In this document: positions 57,385 through 64,000 of the stretch, in pieces
Numbering within the stretch: position 1 is the stretch's first letter
Layout: the number at the start of each line of letters is the position of its first letter
Origin: Collinsella sp.
GTDB taxonomy: Bacteria > Actinomycetota > Coriobacteriia > Coriobacteriales > Coriobacteriaceae
Direction of reading: 5' to 3'
Assembly: GCA_018381235.1 (NCBI GenBank)
Contig: JAGZSF010000009.1
Span: 38,576-102,575 of the forward strand
Length of the DNA: 64,000 bases
Notes under the pieces: model-generated
Seen by the model: only the letters and a program-made list of their open reading frames with translations
The model's database searches: none
What the model was told of the DNA's origin: nothing
Translations under genes and position numbers: made by a program

Positions 57385-59217
57385 ATGGCTCGACTGCATG
57401 TAATGGAACGCAGCCACGCTCAGGCCGTCATGGACGACCTGCACGATGCGCTCGGACGCCGTCTGGCGGTGAGTTCGCTCGCCCCGTGTCCCGTTGAGTT
57501 TACGGCGGCGCTCGTCAACCTGTGCTCCACCCAGAGCTGCGGCAAGTGCACGCCCTGCCGTGTGGGCCTGAGCGCGCTGAGCGATCTGCTCGCCGATGTG
57601 CTCGAGGGCCGCGCCGACGAGTCCACGCTCAATCTGATCGAGCGCACCGCCCGCACCATCTATCTTTCGAGCGATTGCGCCATCGGTTACGAGGCCGGCG
57701 CCATGGCGCTTACGGCTATCCGCGGTTTCCGTGACGATTTTGAGCACCACATCCGCGAGCACTCCTGTGGCTTTGACCGCGAGGCCCGCGTCCCGTGCGT
57801 CTCGGGCTGTCCGGCGCATGTCGACATTCCCGGTTACATTTCGCTCGTCGAGGCCGGCCGCTATGCCGATGCCGTCAAGGTCATCCGCAAGAATAACCCG
57901 CTGCCGCTCGTTTGCGGCCTGGTGTGCGAGCATCCCTGCGAGATGCATTGCCGCCGTGGCATGGTCGACGACCCCATGAACATCCTCGCCCTCAAGCGTT
58001 TTGCCGTTGAGCACAGTGACCTCAACGACCACAAGCCGCATGTAGTGGACAACACCGGTAAGCGCGTCTCCGTGATCGGCGGCGGCCCGGCTGGCCTTTC
58101 CTGTGCCTACTACCTGGCCGTGATGGGCCACAAGGTGACCATTTTTGAGCAGCGCCACCACTTGGGCGGCATGCTGCGCTACGGCATCCCCAGCTATCGT
58201 CTGCCGCGCGAGCGCCTGCAGGCCGAGATCGACTGGATCTTGAGCGCCGGCATCGACGTTGAGCTCGATCACTCCGTGAACGGCGAGGAGCTCGCTCGCC
58301 TGCGCGACGAGTTCGATGCCGTCTACCTGGCCATCGGTGCCCATAGCGACAAGAAGCTCGGCCTTCCGGGTGAAGAGGCGCCCGGCGTGGAGTCGGCCGT
58401 CAAGATGCTGCGCGCCATCGGAGACGACGAGCTGCCCGACCTGAGCGGCCAGCGCGTGTGCGTCATCGGCGGCGGCAACGTGGCCATGGACGTGGCGCGC
58501 TCTGCCGTGCGCTGCGGTGCCGAAAAGGTGAGCATCGTCTACCGCCGTCGCATCTGCGATATGACGGCCCAGGACGCCGAGATTGCCGGCGCCCAGGCCG
58601 AGGGTTGCGAGGTTCTGGAGCTCACGGCGCCGCTCGCCATCGAGACGGGCGAAGATGGTCGCGTGAGCGGCCTGCGCGTGCAACCGCAGATTATCGGCGA
58701 GCCCCGCCGCGGTCGTCCGGCTCCGCGTGCCGCCGCTACGCCCGAGCGCGTCATCCCCTGCGAGCGCGTGTTTGTCGCCATTGGCCAGGACATCGATTCC
58801 AAGCCGTTTGAGGACATGGGCATCGCCTGCAAGTGGGGTTGCGTGGTCACCGACTCGGACGGTGCCGTGCCCAACTTCGATGGCCTCTTTAGCGGCGGCG
58901 ACTGCCAGACCGGCCCCGCCACCGTCATCCGTGCCATCAACGCCGGCCGCGTGGCTTCGGCAAACATCGACCGCTATCTGGGCTTCGACCACAAGATCAA
59001 GCTCGACGTGGAGCTGCCGACCGTTCAGTTTAAGGGCAAGCACGAGTGCGGCCGCTGCGAGCTGGGTGAGCGCGAGGCCGGCGAGCGTATTCACGATTGG
59101 AATCTGGTCGAGCAGGGCCTTACCGAGGAGGAGGCGCGCCAGGAGGCAAGCCGCTGCCTGCGTTGCGACCACTTTGGCTTTGGCGCGTTCCGCGGAGGGA
59201 GGAACCTGGAATGGTAG
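57385..59217 (+). CDS. GltD-like NAD(P)H oxidoreductase with N-terminal NuoF-type Fe-S domain
   Basis: A 610-residue electron-input subunit. The N-terminal ~120 residues match the NuoF/HydB C-terminal [4Fe-4S] domain (SCGKCTPCRVG, fourth Cys in SSDCAIG). Residues ~130-560 are a GltD/NfnB-like module: Fe-S cysteines in CVSGCPAH and CGLVCEHPCEMHC, FAD site VIGGGPAGLSCAYYLA, NAD(P) site VIGGGNVAMDVARS. More cysteines lie near the end (ECGRCE, CLRCDHFG). It overlaps the hydrogenase gene by 7 nt, so it probably exchanges electrons between NAD(P)H and that enzyme. Start 57385 follows GAGAGGGGA. Confidence 0.9.
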   Translation: MARLHVMERSHAQAVMDDLHDALGRRLAVSSLAPCPVEFTAALVNLCSTQSCGKCTPCRVGLSALSDLLADVLEGRADESTLNLIERTARTIYLSSDCAIGYEAGAMALTAIRGFRDDFEHHIREHSCGFDREARVPCVSGCPAHVDIPGYISLVEAGRYADAVKVIRKNNPLPLVCGLVCEHPCEMHCRRGMVDDPMNILALKRFAVEHSDLNDHKPHVVDNTGKRVSVIGGGPAGLSCAYYLAVMGHKVTIFEQRHHLGGMLRYGIPSYRLPRERLQAEIDWILSAGIDVELDHSVNGEELARLRDEFDAVYLAIGAHSDKKLGLPGEEAPGVESAVKMLRAIGDDELPDLSGQRVCVIGGGNVAMDVARSAVRCGAEKVSIVYRRRICDMTAQDAEIAGAQAEGCEVLELTAPLAIETGEDGRVSGLRVQPQIIGEPRRGRPAPRAAATPERVIPCERVFVAIGQDIDSKPFEDMGIACKWGCVVTDSDGAVPNFDGLFSGGDCQTGPATVIRAINAGRVASANIDRYLGFDHKIKLDVELPTVQFKGKHECGRCELGEREAGERIHDWNLVEQGLTEEEARQEASRCLRCDHFGFGAFRGGRNLEW

Positions 59218-61022
59218 AGCCCAACAACCCCACTGTCAGCGACAACACCGAAAGCGGAGCACTCAACATGGTCAAGCTCACTATCGATAATTGCGAGGTC
59301 GTGGTGCCCGAGCACACCACGATCCTGGACGCGGCCAAGTCCGTCGGTATCCAGATTCCCACCCTGTGCTACCTGCGCGATCTAAACGAGATCGGCGGCT
59401 GCCGCGTGTGCGTGGTCGAGGTTGAGGGCTGCGACCAGCTGGTTGCCGCCTGCAACAACTACGTGCTCGACGGCATGGTGGTCCACACCAACAGCCCCAA
59501 GGCCCGCGAGGCGCGTCGCACCAACGTGCAGCTGCTACTGTCCCAACACGACTCGCGCTGTACGAGCTGCGTGCGCAGTGGTAACTGCAACCTGCAGACC
59601 ATCGCCAACGACCTGGGCATCTTCTATCTGCCGTACGAGCAGCACCTGGCGCGCGAGGGCTGGGACTTCGATTTCCCCATCATCCGCGATAACGACAAGT
59701 GCATTAAATGCATGCGCTGCATCAAGGTGTGCGAGAGCGTGCAGGGCTTAGGGATTTGGGACCTGACCAACCGCGCCACGCATACCGCCGTGGGCACCCG
59801 CGGGCGTGCGCCGATCGGCAAGACCGATTGCGTCGCGTGTGGTCAGTGCATCACGCATTGTCCGACGGGCGCCCTGCGCGAGCGTGACGATACCGAGACC
59901 GTGTTCGACGCCATCGCCGATCCCGACAAGATCGTGCTGGCGCAGATTGCGCCGGCCGCGCGTAGCGCCTGGGGCGAGGAGCTCGGCATTCCGCGCGATG
60001 AGGCCACCGTCGAGCGCCTGGCCTGTGCGCTGCGCCGCGTGGGCTTTGAGTACGTGTTCGACACCGATTTCTCGGCCGACCTCACCATTATGGAGGAGGG
60101 CTCCGAGCTGCTCGAGCGCCTGGGTAAGGCCGCCAAGGGCGAGGGCGACAGCCGCAGCTGGCCCATGTTCACGAGCTGCTGCCCGGGCTGGGTACGCTTT
60201 GTGAAGGCGCGTTACCCCGAGTTTGTCGACAGCCTGTCCACGTCCAAGTCGCCGCAGCAGATGTTCGGCGCCATCGCCAAGACCTACTACGCCAAGGTGC
60301 TGGGCGTGGAGCCCGAGCGCCTGTTTGTGGTGTCCGTGATGCCGTGCACGGCCAAGAAGGCCGAGTGCGCGCTGCCGAGCATGGTGGGCGAGGACGGCAC
60401 GCCCGATGTGGACGTTGCACTGACGGTGCGCGAGATGGTGCGCATGGTCCGCGCGAGCCACGTGAGCGTGGATACGCTGGTTGAGGAGCCGCTCGACACG
60501 CCGCTGGGCTTTGGCACGGGCGCAGGTGTGATCTTTGGCGCCACGGGCGGCGTGATGGAGGCCGCCGTGCGCTCGGCCTATTACCTGGTGACGGGCAAGA
60601 ACCCCGACGCCGACTTCTTTACCGATGTGCGCGGCCTGGACGGCTGGAAGGAGGCCGTGGCCGATATCGATGGCACCAAGGTACGCATCGCCGTGGCGCA
60701 CGGGCTGGGCAACGCCGCCCGCCTGCTCGACGCGATTCGCGACGGCCGCGTGAGCTATGACTTCGTTGAGGTCATGGCGTGCCCGGGCGGCTGTGTCGGT
60801 GGCGGCGGTCAGCCCATCCATGACGGCTGTGAGCTGGCAGCCGAGCGCGGCCAGGTGCTGTGGGGCCTCGATGCGAACGCCGAGATTCGCTTCTCGCATG
60901 AGAATCCCGATGTCCAGGCGTGCTATAGCGAGTTCTTGGGTGCGCCGCTCTCGCCGCTGGCCGAGGAATTGCTGCATACCGATCATCACGCATGGACGAT
61001 GCCTAACGAGGGGACGTGCTAG
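59211..61022 (+). CDS. [FeFe]-hydrogenase catalytic subunit (GltD-linked, group A2-like)
   Basis: Iron-only hydrogenase of 603 residues with full M3 architecture: [2Fe-2S] domain (Cys53, 64, 67, 81), His-Cys3 cluster (HDSRCTSCVRSGNC), two [4Fe-4S] sites (CIKCMRCIKVCE, CVACGQCITHCP). The H-cluster motifs are intact: TSCCPGW, MPCTAKKAE, and EVMACPGGCVGGGGQP. The gene pair with a GltD-like protein matches the class known as group A2 (glutamate-synthase-linked) in hydrogenase classification, whose role is unsettled. GGAGGGAGG lies 8 nt before the ATG at 59211. No maturases (HydEFG) in the window. The next gene begins 2 nt after the stop. Confidence 0.94.
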   Translation: MVEPNNPTVSDNTESGALNMVKLTIDNCEVVVPEHTTILDAAKSVGIQIPTLCYLRDLNEIGGCRVCVVEVEGCDQLVAACNNYVLDGMVVHTNSPKAREARRTNVQLLLSQHDSRCTSCVRSGNCNLQTIANDLGIFYLPYEQHLAREGWDFDFPIIRDNDKCIKCMRCIKVCESVQGLGIWDLTNRATHTAVGTRGRAPIGKTDCVACGQCITHCPTGALRERDDTETVFDAIADPDKIVLAQIAPAARSAWGEELGIPRDEATVERLACALRRVGFEYVFDTDFSADLTIMEEGSELLERLGKAAKGEGDSRSWPMFTSCCPGWVRFVKARYPEFVDSLSTSKSPQQMFGAIAKTYYAKVLGVEPERLFVVSVMPCTAKKAECALPSMVGEDGTPDVDVALTVREMVRMVRASHVSVDTLVEEPLDTPLGFGTGAGVIFGATGGVMEAAVRSAYYLVTGKNPDADFFTDVRGLDGWKEAVADIDGTKVRIAVAHGLGNAARLLDAIRDGRVSYDFVEVMACPGGCVGGGGQPIHDGCELAAERGQVLWGLDANAEIRFSHENPDVQACYSEFLGAPLSPLAEELLHTDHHAWTMPNEGTC

Positions 61023-61024
61023 CG

Positions 61025-62080
61025 ATGCGCGCGTTTGATGTTGAGATGTCGCGCCGGGGGTTTGCCTCGGCGCTCGCCATGGGCACCCTGTCGCTTGCGC
61101 TCGCGGGCTGTGGCGGCGGGGCTGCCGGTGTCGGGTCCGCCGCGGGCTCGGCTGCCACGGACGGCGCCGGTGCTGCCGCAGAGCCGGTCGAGGTACACGT
61201 CGCCTCGCTCAAGGGGCCGACGTCGATTGGCCTGGTGCAGTTTATGGACCAGGCGGCCGACGGTGCCACGGACAATGAGTTCGACTTTGCGATCAACACT
61301 GCCGCCGACGAGATTGTGCCCAAGGTCATTCAGGGCGATATCGATATCGCCCTGGTGCCCGCCAACGTGGCGAGCGTGCTCTACAACAAGACTGAGGGTG
61401 CGGTGCAGGTCATCGACATCAACACGCTGGGCGTGCTGAACGTTGTGACGGGCGACGCGAGTGTGGCCTCGTTTGGCGATCTGGCGGGCCATACTGTCTA
61501 TATGACGGGCAAGGGCACCACGCCGGAGTACGTCATGAACTACCTGTTGGAGCGCGCGGGCCTGACCGGCCAGGTTACGCTCGAGTTTAAGAGCGAGCCC
61601 ACCGAGGTGCTGTCGGCGTTGCTTGCCGATCCGTCTGCCGTGGGCGTGCTGCCGGAGCCGTTCAAGACCGCTGCCATCGCAAAGAGCGAAGGCAAGCTGT
61701 CGGCTCCGGTAAGTCTGACCGATGTGTGGGATGAGCTGGCAGGTGACACGGGTTCGCGCCTGCTGACGGGCGTGACCGTGGTGCGCCGTGCCTTTGCCGA
61801 GGAGCATCCCGAGGCCGTGGCGGAATTCCTGAGCTGCCATGCTGCGAGCGTTGAGGCCGTGAACGCGGCGCCGGCGGACTGGGCTCAGGCCGTGGTCGAT
61901 GCGGGTATCGTGGATAACGCCGCGATTGCCGAAAAGGCGATTCCCGGGTGCATGCTCGTGTGCCAGACGGGGAGGGATATGAAGGCGGCGCTCGGTGGGT
62001 ACCTGCAGGTGCTGGCCGATGCGGACGCGAGCGCCGTGGGCGGCAAGCTCCCGGCTGACGATTTCTACTGCATGGAGTAG
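61025..62080 (+). CDS. Lipoprotein, NitT/TauT-type ABC substrate-binding protein
   Basis: A 351-residue secreted lipoprotein. The N-terminus has a twin-arginine-like SRRGFASA, a hydrophobic stretch and a lipobox LAGC at about residues 25-28. A Gly/Ala linker leads to a periplasmic-binding fold of the NMT1/NitT type (VHVASLKGPTSIGLVQFM, VPKVIQGDIDIALVPANVASVLYNK). The ligand may be a small organic or anionic compound; not readable. It starts 2 nt after the hydrogenase stop and 3 nt before the permease gene, so it is co-translated with both. Confidence 0.88.
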   Translation: MRAFDVEMSRRGFASALAMGTLSLALAGCGGGAAGVGSAAGSAATDGAGAAAEPVEVHVASLKGPTSIGLVQFMDQAADGATDNEFDFAINTAADEIVPKVIQGDIDIALVPANVASVLYNKTEGAVQVIDINTLGVLNVVTGDASVASFGDLAGHTVYMTGKGTTPEYVMNYLLERAGLTGQVTLEFKSEPTEVLSALLADPSAVGVLPEPFKTAAIAKSEGKLSAPVSLTDVWDELAGDTGSRLLTGVTVVRRAFAEEHPEAVAEFLSCHAASVEAVNAAPADWAQAVVDAGIVDNAAIAEKAIPGCMLVCQTGRDMKAALGGYLQVLADADASAVGGKLPADDFYCME

Positions 62081-62083
62081 CCC

Positions 62084-63460
62084 GTGCGTGCGTTTGCTCG
62101 ACAAATGACAGAGCGTATGAAGGCGGTGGCGGCAGCAGGTGCCGTTGCCGCCTTTTGGCTTGCCGTGTGGGTGCTGATGGCGGGTTTCGTGGCGCAGCCG
62201 TTGATTTTGCCGGGGCCGGGCGCCGTCGTGGTGGCGTTGCTGCGACTGGTATGCGATGCCGGCACATGGGCGATTCTGGCAGGCTCGGGTGCGCGAATCT
62301 TGGGCGGGCTGGCGCTTGCCGCGGTGTGCGGCGGCGTACTGGCGGGAGTCTCGGTGCGATCGCTGACGTTTGCCCGCTTGGTGGCGCCGGCGCTTTCGTT
62401 TGTTAAGGCGACACCGGTTGCCTGCGTGGTGGTCCTGCTGCTCATTTGGTTGGGGTCGGCGCGCGTGAGCATTGCGGCGGTCTTTTTGATGGCACTTCCG
62501 GGCGTGTATTTTTCGTTGGTCGAGGGTTTGACGCAAGCGGATAAACCGCTGGAGCAGATGTTTCGTCTGCATGGCGTGCGGGGCTGGCGACTGTTTTGTG
62601 CCCACACCTGGCGCGAAGTCCTGCCGTTTGTGCTTTCGTGCGCCCGCGCTGTGATCGGCATGAGCTGGAAGGCTGGCGTGGCGGCGGAGCTCATCGGCAT
62701 GGCGACGGACACCGTGGGCGAACGCATCTATCAGGCGAAGCTGCTCATCGAGACGGCTGATCTGCTGGCGTGGACCGTGCTGGTCGTTGCCGCCTCGTGG
62801 GCGTGTGAGCGCGTGCTGGTGTGGCTGCTGCGGGTTTCGGGACCCGTGGCGTGGCGCGCGGCCGTGCGGGCACATGGGCATGGACTGCGCGGGCGTACAG
62901 GGGCTGCGAGCGATGGTGCTGCAGCGGAGCTTGCGCTTGCCGTGGGCGACCGGGCGCCCTGGTCGCCGGCGCTCGACGGACTGGTGCTTCATGTGCCCGC
63001 CGGTGGACGCACCTGTGTGATGGGCGCTTCGGGCGTGGGCAAGTCGACGTTGCTTGCGCTGGTGGCGGGGGAGTGCGCACCGTGCTCCATGGTGTTTCAG
63101 GACGTGCGCCTGGTCGAGGACGCCTCTGCTTTGGATAACGTGCTGGTGTGCGCCGATGCACGCGTGAATGCCTCGAGTGCCGCTGCCTTGTTGCGCCTGC
63201 TGGTACCGGGGATCGATGTGCATGCCCGCGTGGCCGAGCTCTCGGGCGGGCAGCGCCGTCGCGTCGAGATTGCCCGAGCCCTGCTGTGTCCGGGCGGCGC
63301 AGTGATTCTAGACGAGCCCTTTACCGGTCTAGACATCGCTGCGCGCGACGCATGCACCGAGGTCGTGCTCGACTTGCTCGACGGCCGTATGCTGTTGCTT
63401 GCCACGCACGATTCCGCTGACGCTCGGGCCCTCAATATCTCGGACATCATCACGCTCTAA
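62084..63460 (+). CDS. Fused ABC transporter permease and ATPase (NitT/TauT type)
   Basis: A 458-residue fusion. Residues ~1-255 are a BPD_transp_1 permease with about six membrane segments and an EAA-like loop (LHGVRGWRLFCAHTWREVLPF). Residues ~275-458 are an ABC ATPase: Walker A GASGVGKST, Q-loop VFQDVRLVED, signature LSGGQRRR, Walker B VILDEPFTGLD, switch histidine ATHDS. The ATPase half is short (~185). In most relatives these are separate genes. The GTG at 62084 lies 3 nt after the lipoprotein stop. Confidence 0.88.
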   Translation: MRAFARQMTERMKAVAAAGAVAAFWLAVWVLMAGFVAQPLILPGPGAVVVALLRLVCDAGTWAILAGSGARILGGLALAAVCGGVLAGVSVRSLTFARLVAPALSFVKATPVACVVVLLLIWLGSARVSIAAVFLMALPGVYFSLVEGLTQADKPLEQMFRLHGVRGWRLFCAHTWREVLPFVLSCARAVIGMSWKAGVAAELIGMATDTVGERIYQAKLLIETADLLAWTVLVVAASWACERVLVWLLRVSGPVAWRAAVRAHGHGLRGRTGAASDGAAAELALAVGDRAPWSPALDGLVLHVPAGGRTCVMGASGVGKSTLLALVAGECAPCSMVFQDVRLVEDASALDNVLVCADARVNASSAAALLRLLVPGIDVHARVAELSGGQRRRVEIARALLCPGGAVILDEPFTGLDIAARDACTEVVLDLLDGRMLLLATHDSADARALNISDIITL

Positions 63461-63533
63461 AGACTTACTCAGCAACAAATTGATCCGTTTTTTCTCCGTC
63501 CCCATGGGGTCGGGTATGGTATTCTATCTGTGG

Positions 63534-63562
63534 GGTAATACTTAGGAATACCAAGTAATACC
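63534..63562. promoter_or_regulatory. Candidate operator before the antitoxin gene
   Basis: Three related octamers, GGTAATAC, GGAATACC and GTAATACC, within 29 bp, partly symmetric. RelB-type antitoxins bind repeats of this kind for autoregulation. Confidence 0.5.
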
Positions 63563-63675
63563 AACGCCGTAGAACAAACTCCAGATGCGGGCCAATCGGG
63601 TTGCCTTCACAGCCCGTCGCCCAGCCGCGTGGCCCGCATCCATCCGCACCACCGTCGTTTCAAAAAGGAAGCGCC

Positions 63676-63879
63676 ATGGCAGAACACATGACCCCGGTTG
63701 TCGCGAAGGTCTTGCCCGAGGAAAAGGCGGCCTTCGCGGCGGCAACCCAGCTCGTGGGCACTACGCCGTCCAACGCCATCCGCATGTTTATCGCCGCCTT
63801 CAATCGCTGCGGCACCTTTCCGTTCGACATTTCGCCCAACGGGGCCTTTGGCGCTGCGCCCGATTCTCATCAACAATGA
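63676..63879 (+). CDS. RelB/DinJ-family antitoxin-like protein
   Basis: A 67-residue protein with a ribbon-helix-helix-like N-terminus (VVAKVLPEEKAAFAAATQLVGTTPSNAIRMFIAAF) followed by the RelB/DinJ-type tail GTFPFDI. Such antitoxins repress their own operon and block a YafQ/RelE nuclease. Here no toxin gene follows: the next 120 bp hold a family C repeat and a terminator-like hairpin. It ends in TGA, rare in this window. AAAAAGGAA precedes the ATG at 63676. Probably an orphan antitoxin. Confidence 0.8.
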   Translation: MAEHMTPVVAKVLPEEKAAFAAATQLVGTTPSNAIRMFIAAFNRCGTFPFDISPNGAFGAAPDSHQQ

Positions 63880-63915
63880 CTGTCCCAAACTGCCGGCACT
63901 TGGGACGTTCCTTTT
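63880..63915. repeat. Family C palindromic repeat
   Basis: GTCCCAA with TTGGGAC around the CTGCCGGCAC core, then GTTCCTTTT. Confidence 0.75.
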
Positions 63916-63948
63916 AATATGAGCAGGACATTGTCAAGAGGCAAAATC

Positions 63949-63980
63949 GGGCCTGGCCCCAACGATATGGGGTCAGGCCC
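63949..63980. terminator. Terminator-like hairpin
   Basis: GGGCCTGGCCCCA with TGGGGTCAGGCCC, 6-nt loop; only a short T-containing tail. Nothing else seen up to 64000. Confidence 0.6.
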
Positions 63981-64000
63981 TCTCCCTATATCAGCCCGTC

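Overview
The window is a chromosomal segment of a high-GC (roughly 60 % by eye) Gram-positive anaerobe. The gene set fits a gut Coriobacteriia member, most likely Collinsella or a close relative: secA-prfB next to ftsEX, split transketolase, GltBD, an [FeFe]-hydrogenase with a GltD-like partner, a maltose-type PTS operon, rubredoxin and Nramp. The genus is inferred from gene content; no 16S or marker alignment was possible.

Layout. 0-10 kb: U32 peptidase, tyrS, adenine deaminase, two Cof-type HAD phosphatases, citrate synthase and an ACT regulator. 9.5-24.3 kb: rpmE with a structured leader, secA-prfB, a YitT transporter, a two-gene transketolase, ftsEX, rnr, a serine recombinase, a VanZ-like protein and an ArsC/Spx-like protein. 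24.4-27.8 kb: a probable gene fragment, tRNA-Gln and tRNA-Glu, a TPR protein, smpB, a flavin reductase and a 47-residue rubredoxin. 27.9-36.6 kb: Nramp, gpmA, gltB-gltD. 36.6-41.4 kb: accessory zone with an AbiEi-like/nuclease-like gene enclosed by palindromic repeat units, an amidohydrolase and a zinc-ribbon membrane protein. 41.5-44.7 kb: copA-copZ-csoR copper locus with a CsoR-type operator. 44.8-48.1 kb: FHA protein and membrane Ser/Thr kinase. 48.7-52.3 kb: DEAD-box helicase and a frame-split flavodoxin/ferredoxin gene. 52.4-57.2 kb: PTS operon (IIA, LicT-type antiterminator, IIBC, GH4 glycosidase) behind a RAT/terminator-like leader. 57.2-63.5 kb: tightly coupled GltD-like protein, [FeFe]-hydrogenase, lipoprotein and fused ABC permease-ATPase. 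63.6-64 kb: a RelB/DinJ-like antitoxin with no toxin in view.

Two features run through the whole window. First, the intergenic spaces hold at least seven families of short palindromic elements (called A to G here). Family A comes in 64-bp units at a constant 80-81 bp period, and one array encloses a nuclease-like gene. Second, stop codons are unusual for high GC: of the 49 reading frames listed here, I count 25 TAG, 20 TAA and 4 TGA. All four TGA stops are in fragmentary, frame-split or accessory genes. The window's own RF2 has Ser-Pro-Thr where the family has Ser-Pro-Phe, and it lacks the in-frame UGA autoregulatory frameshift.
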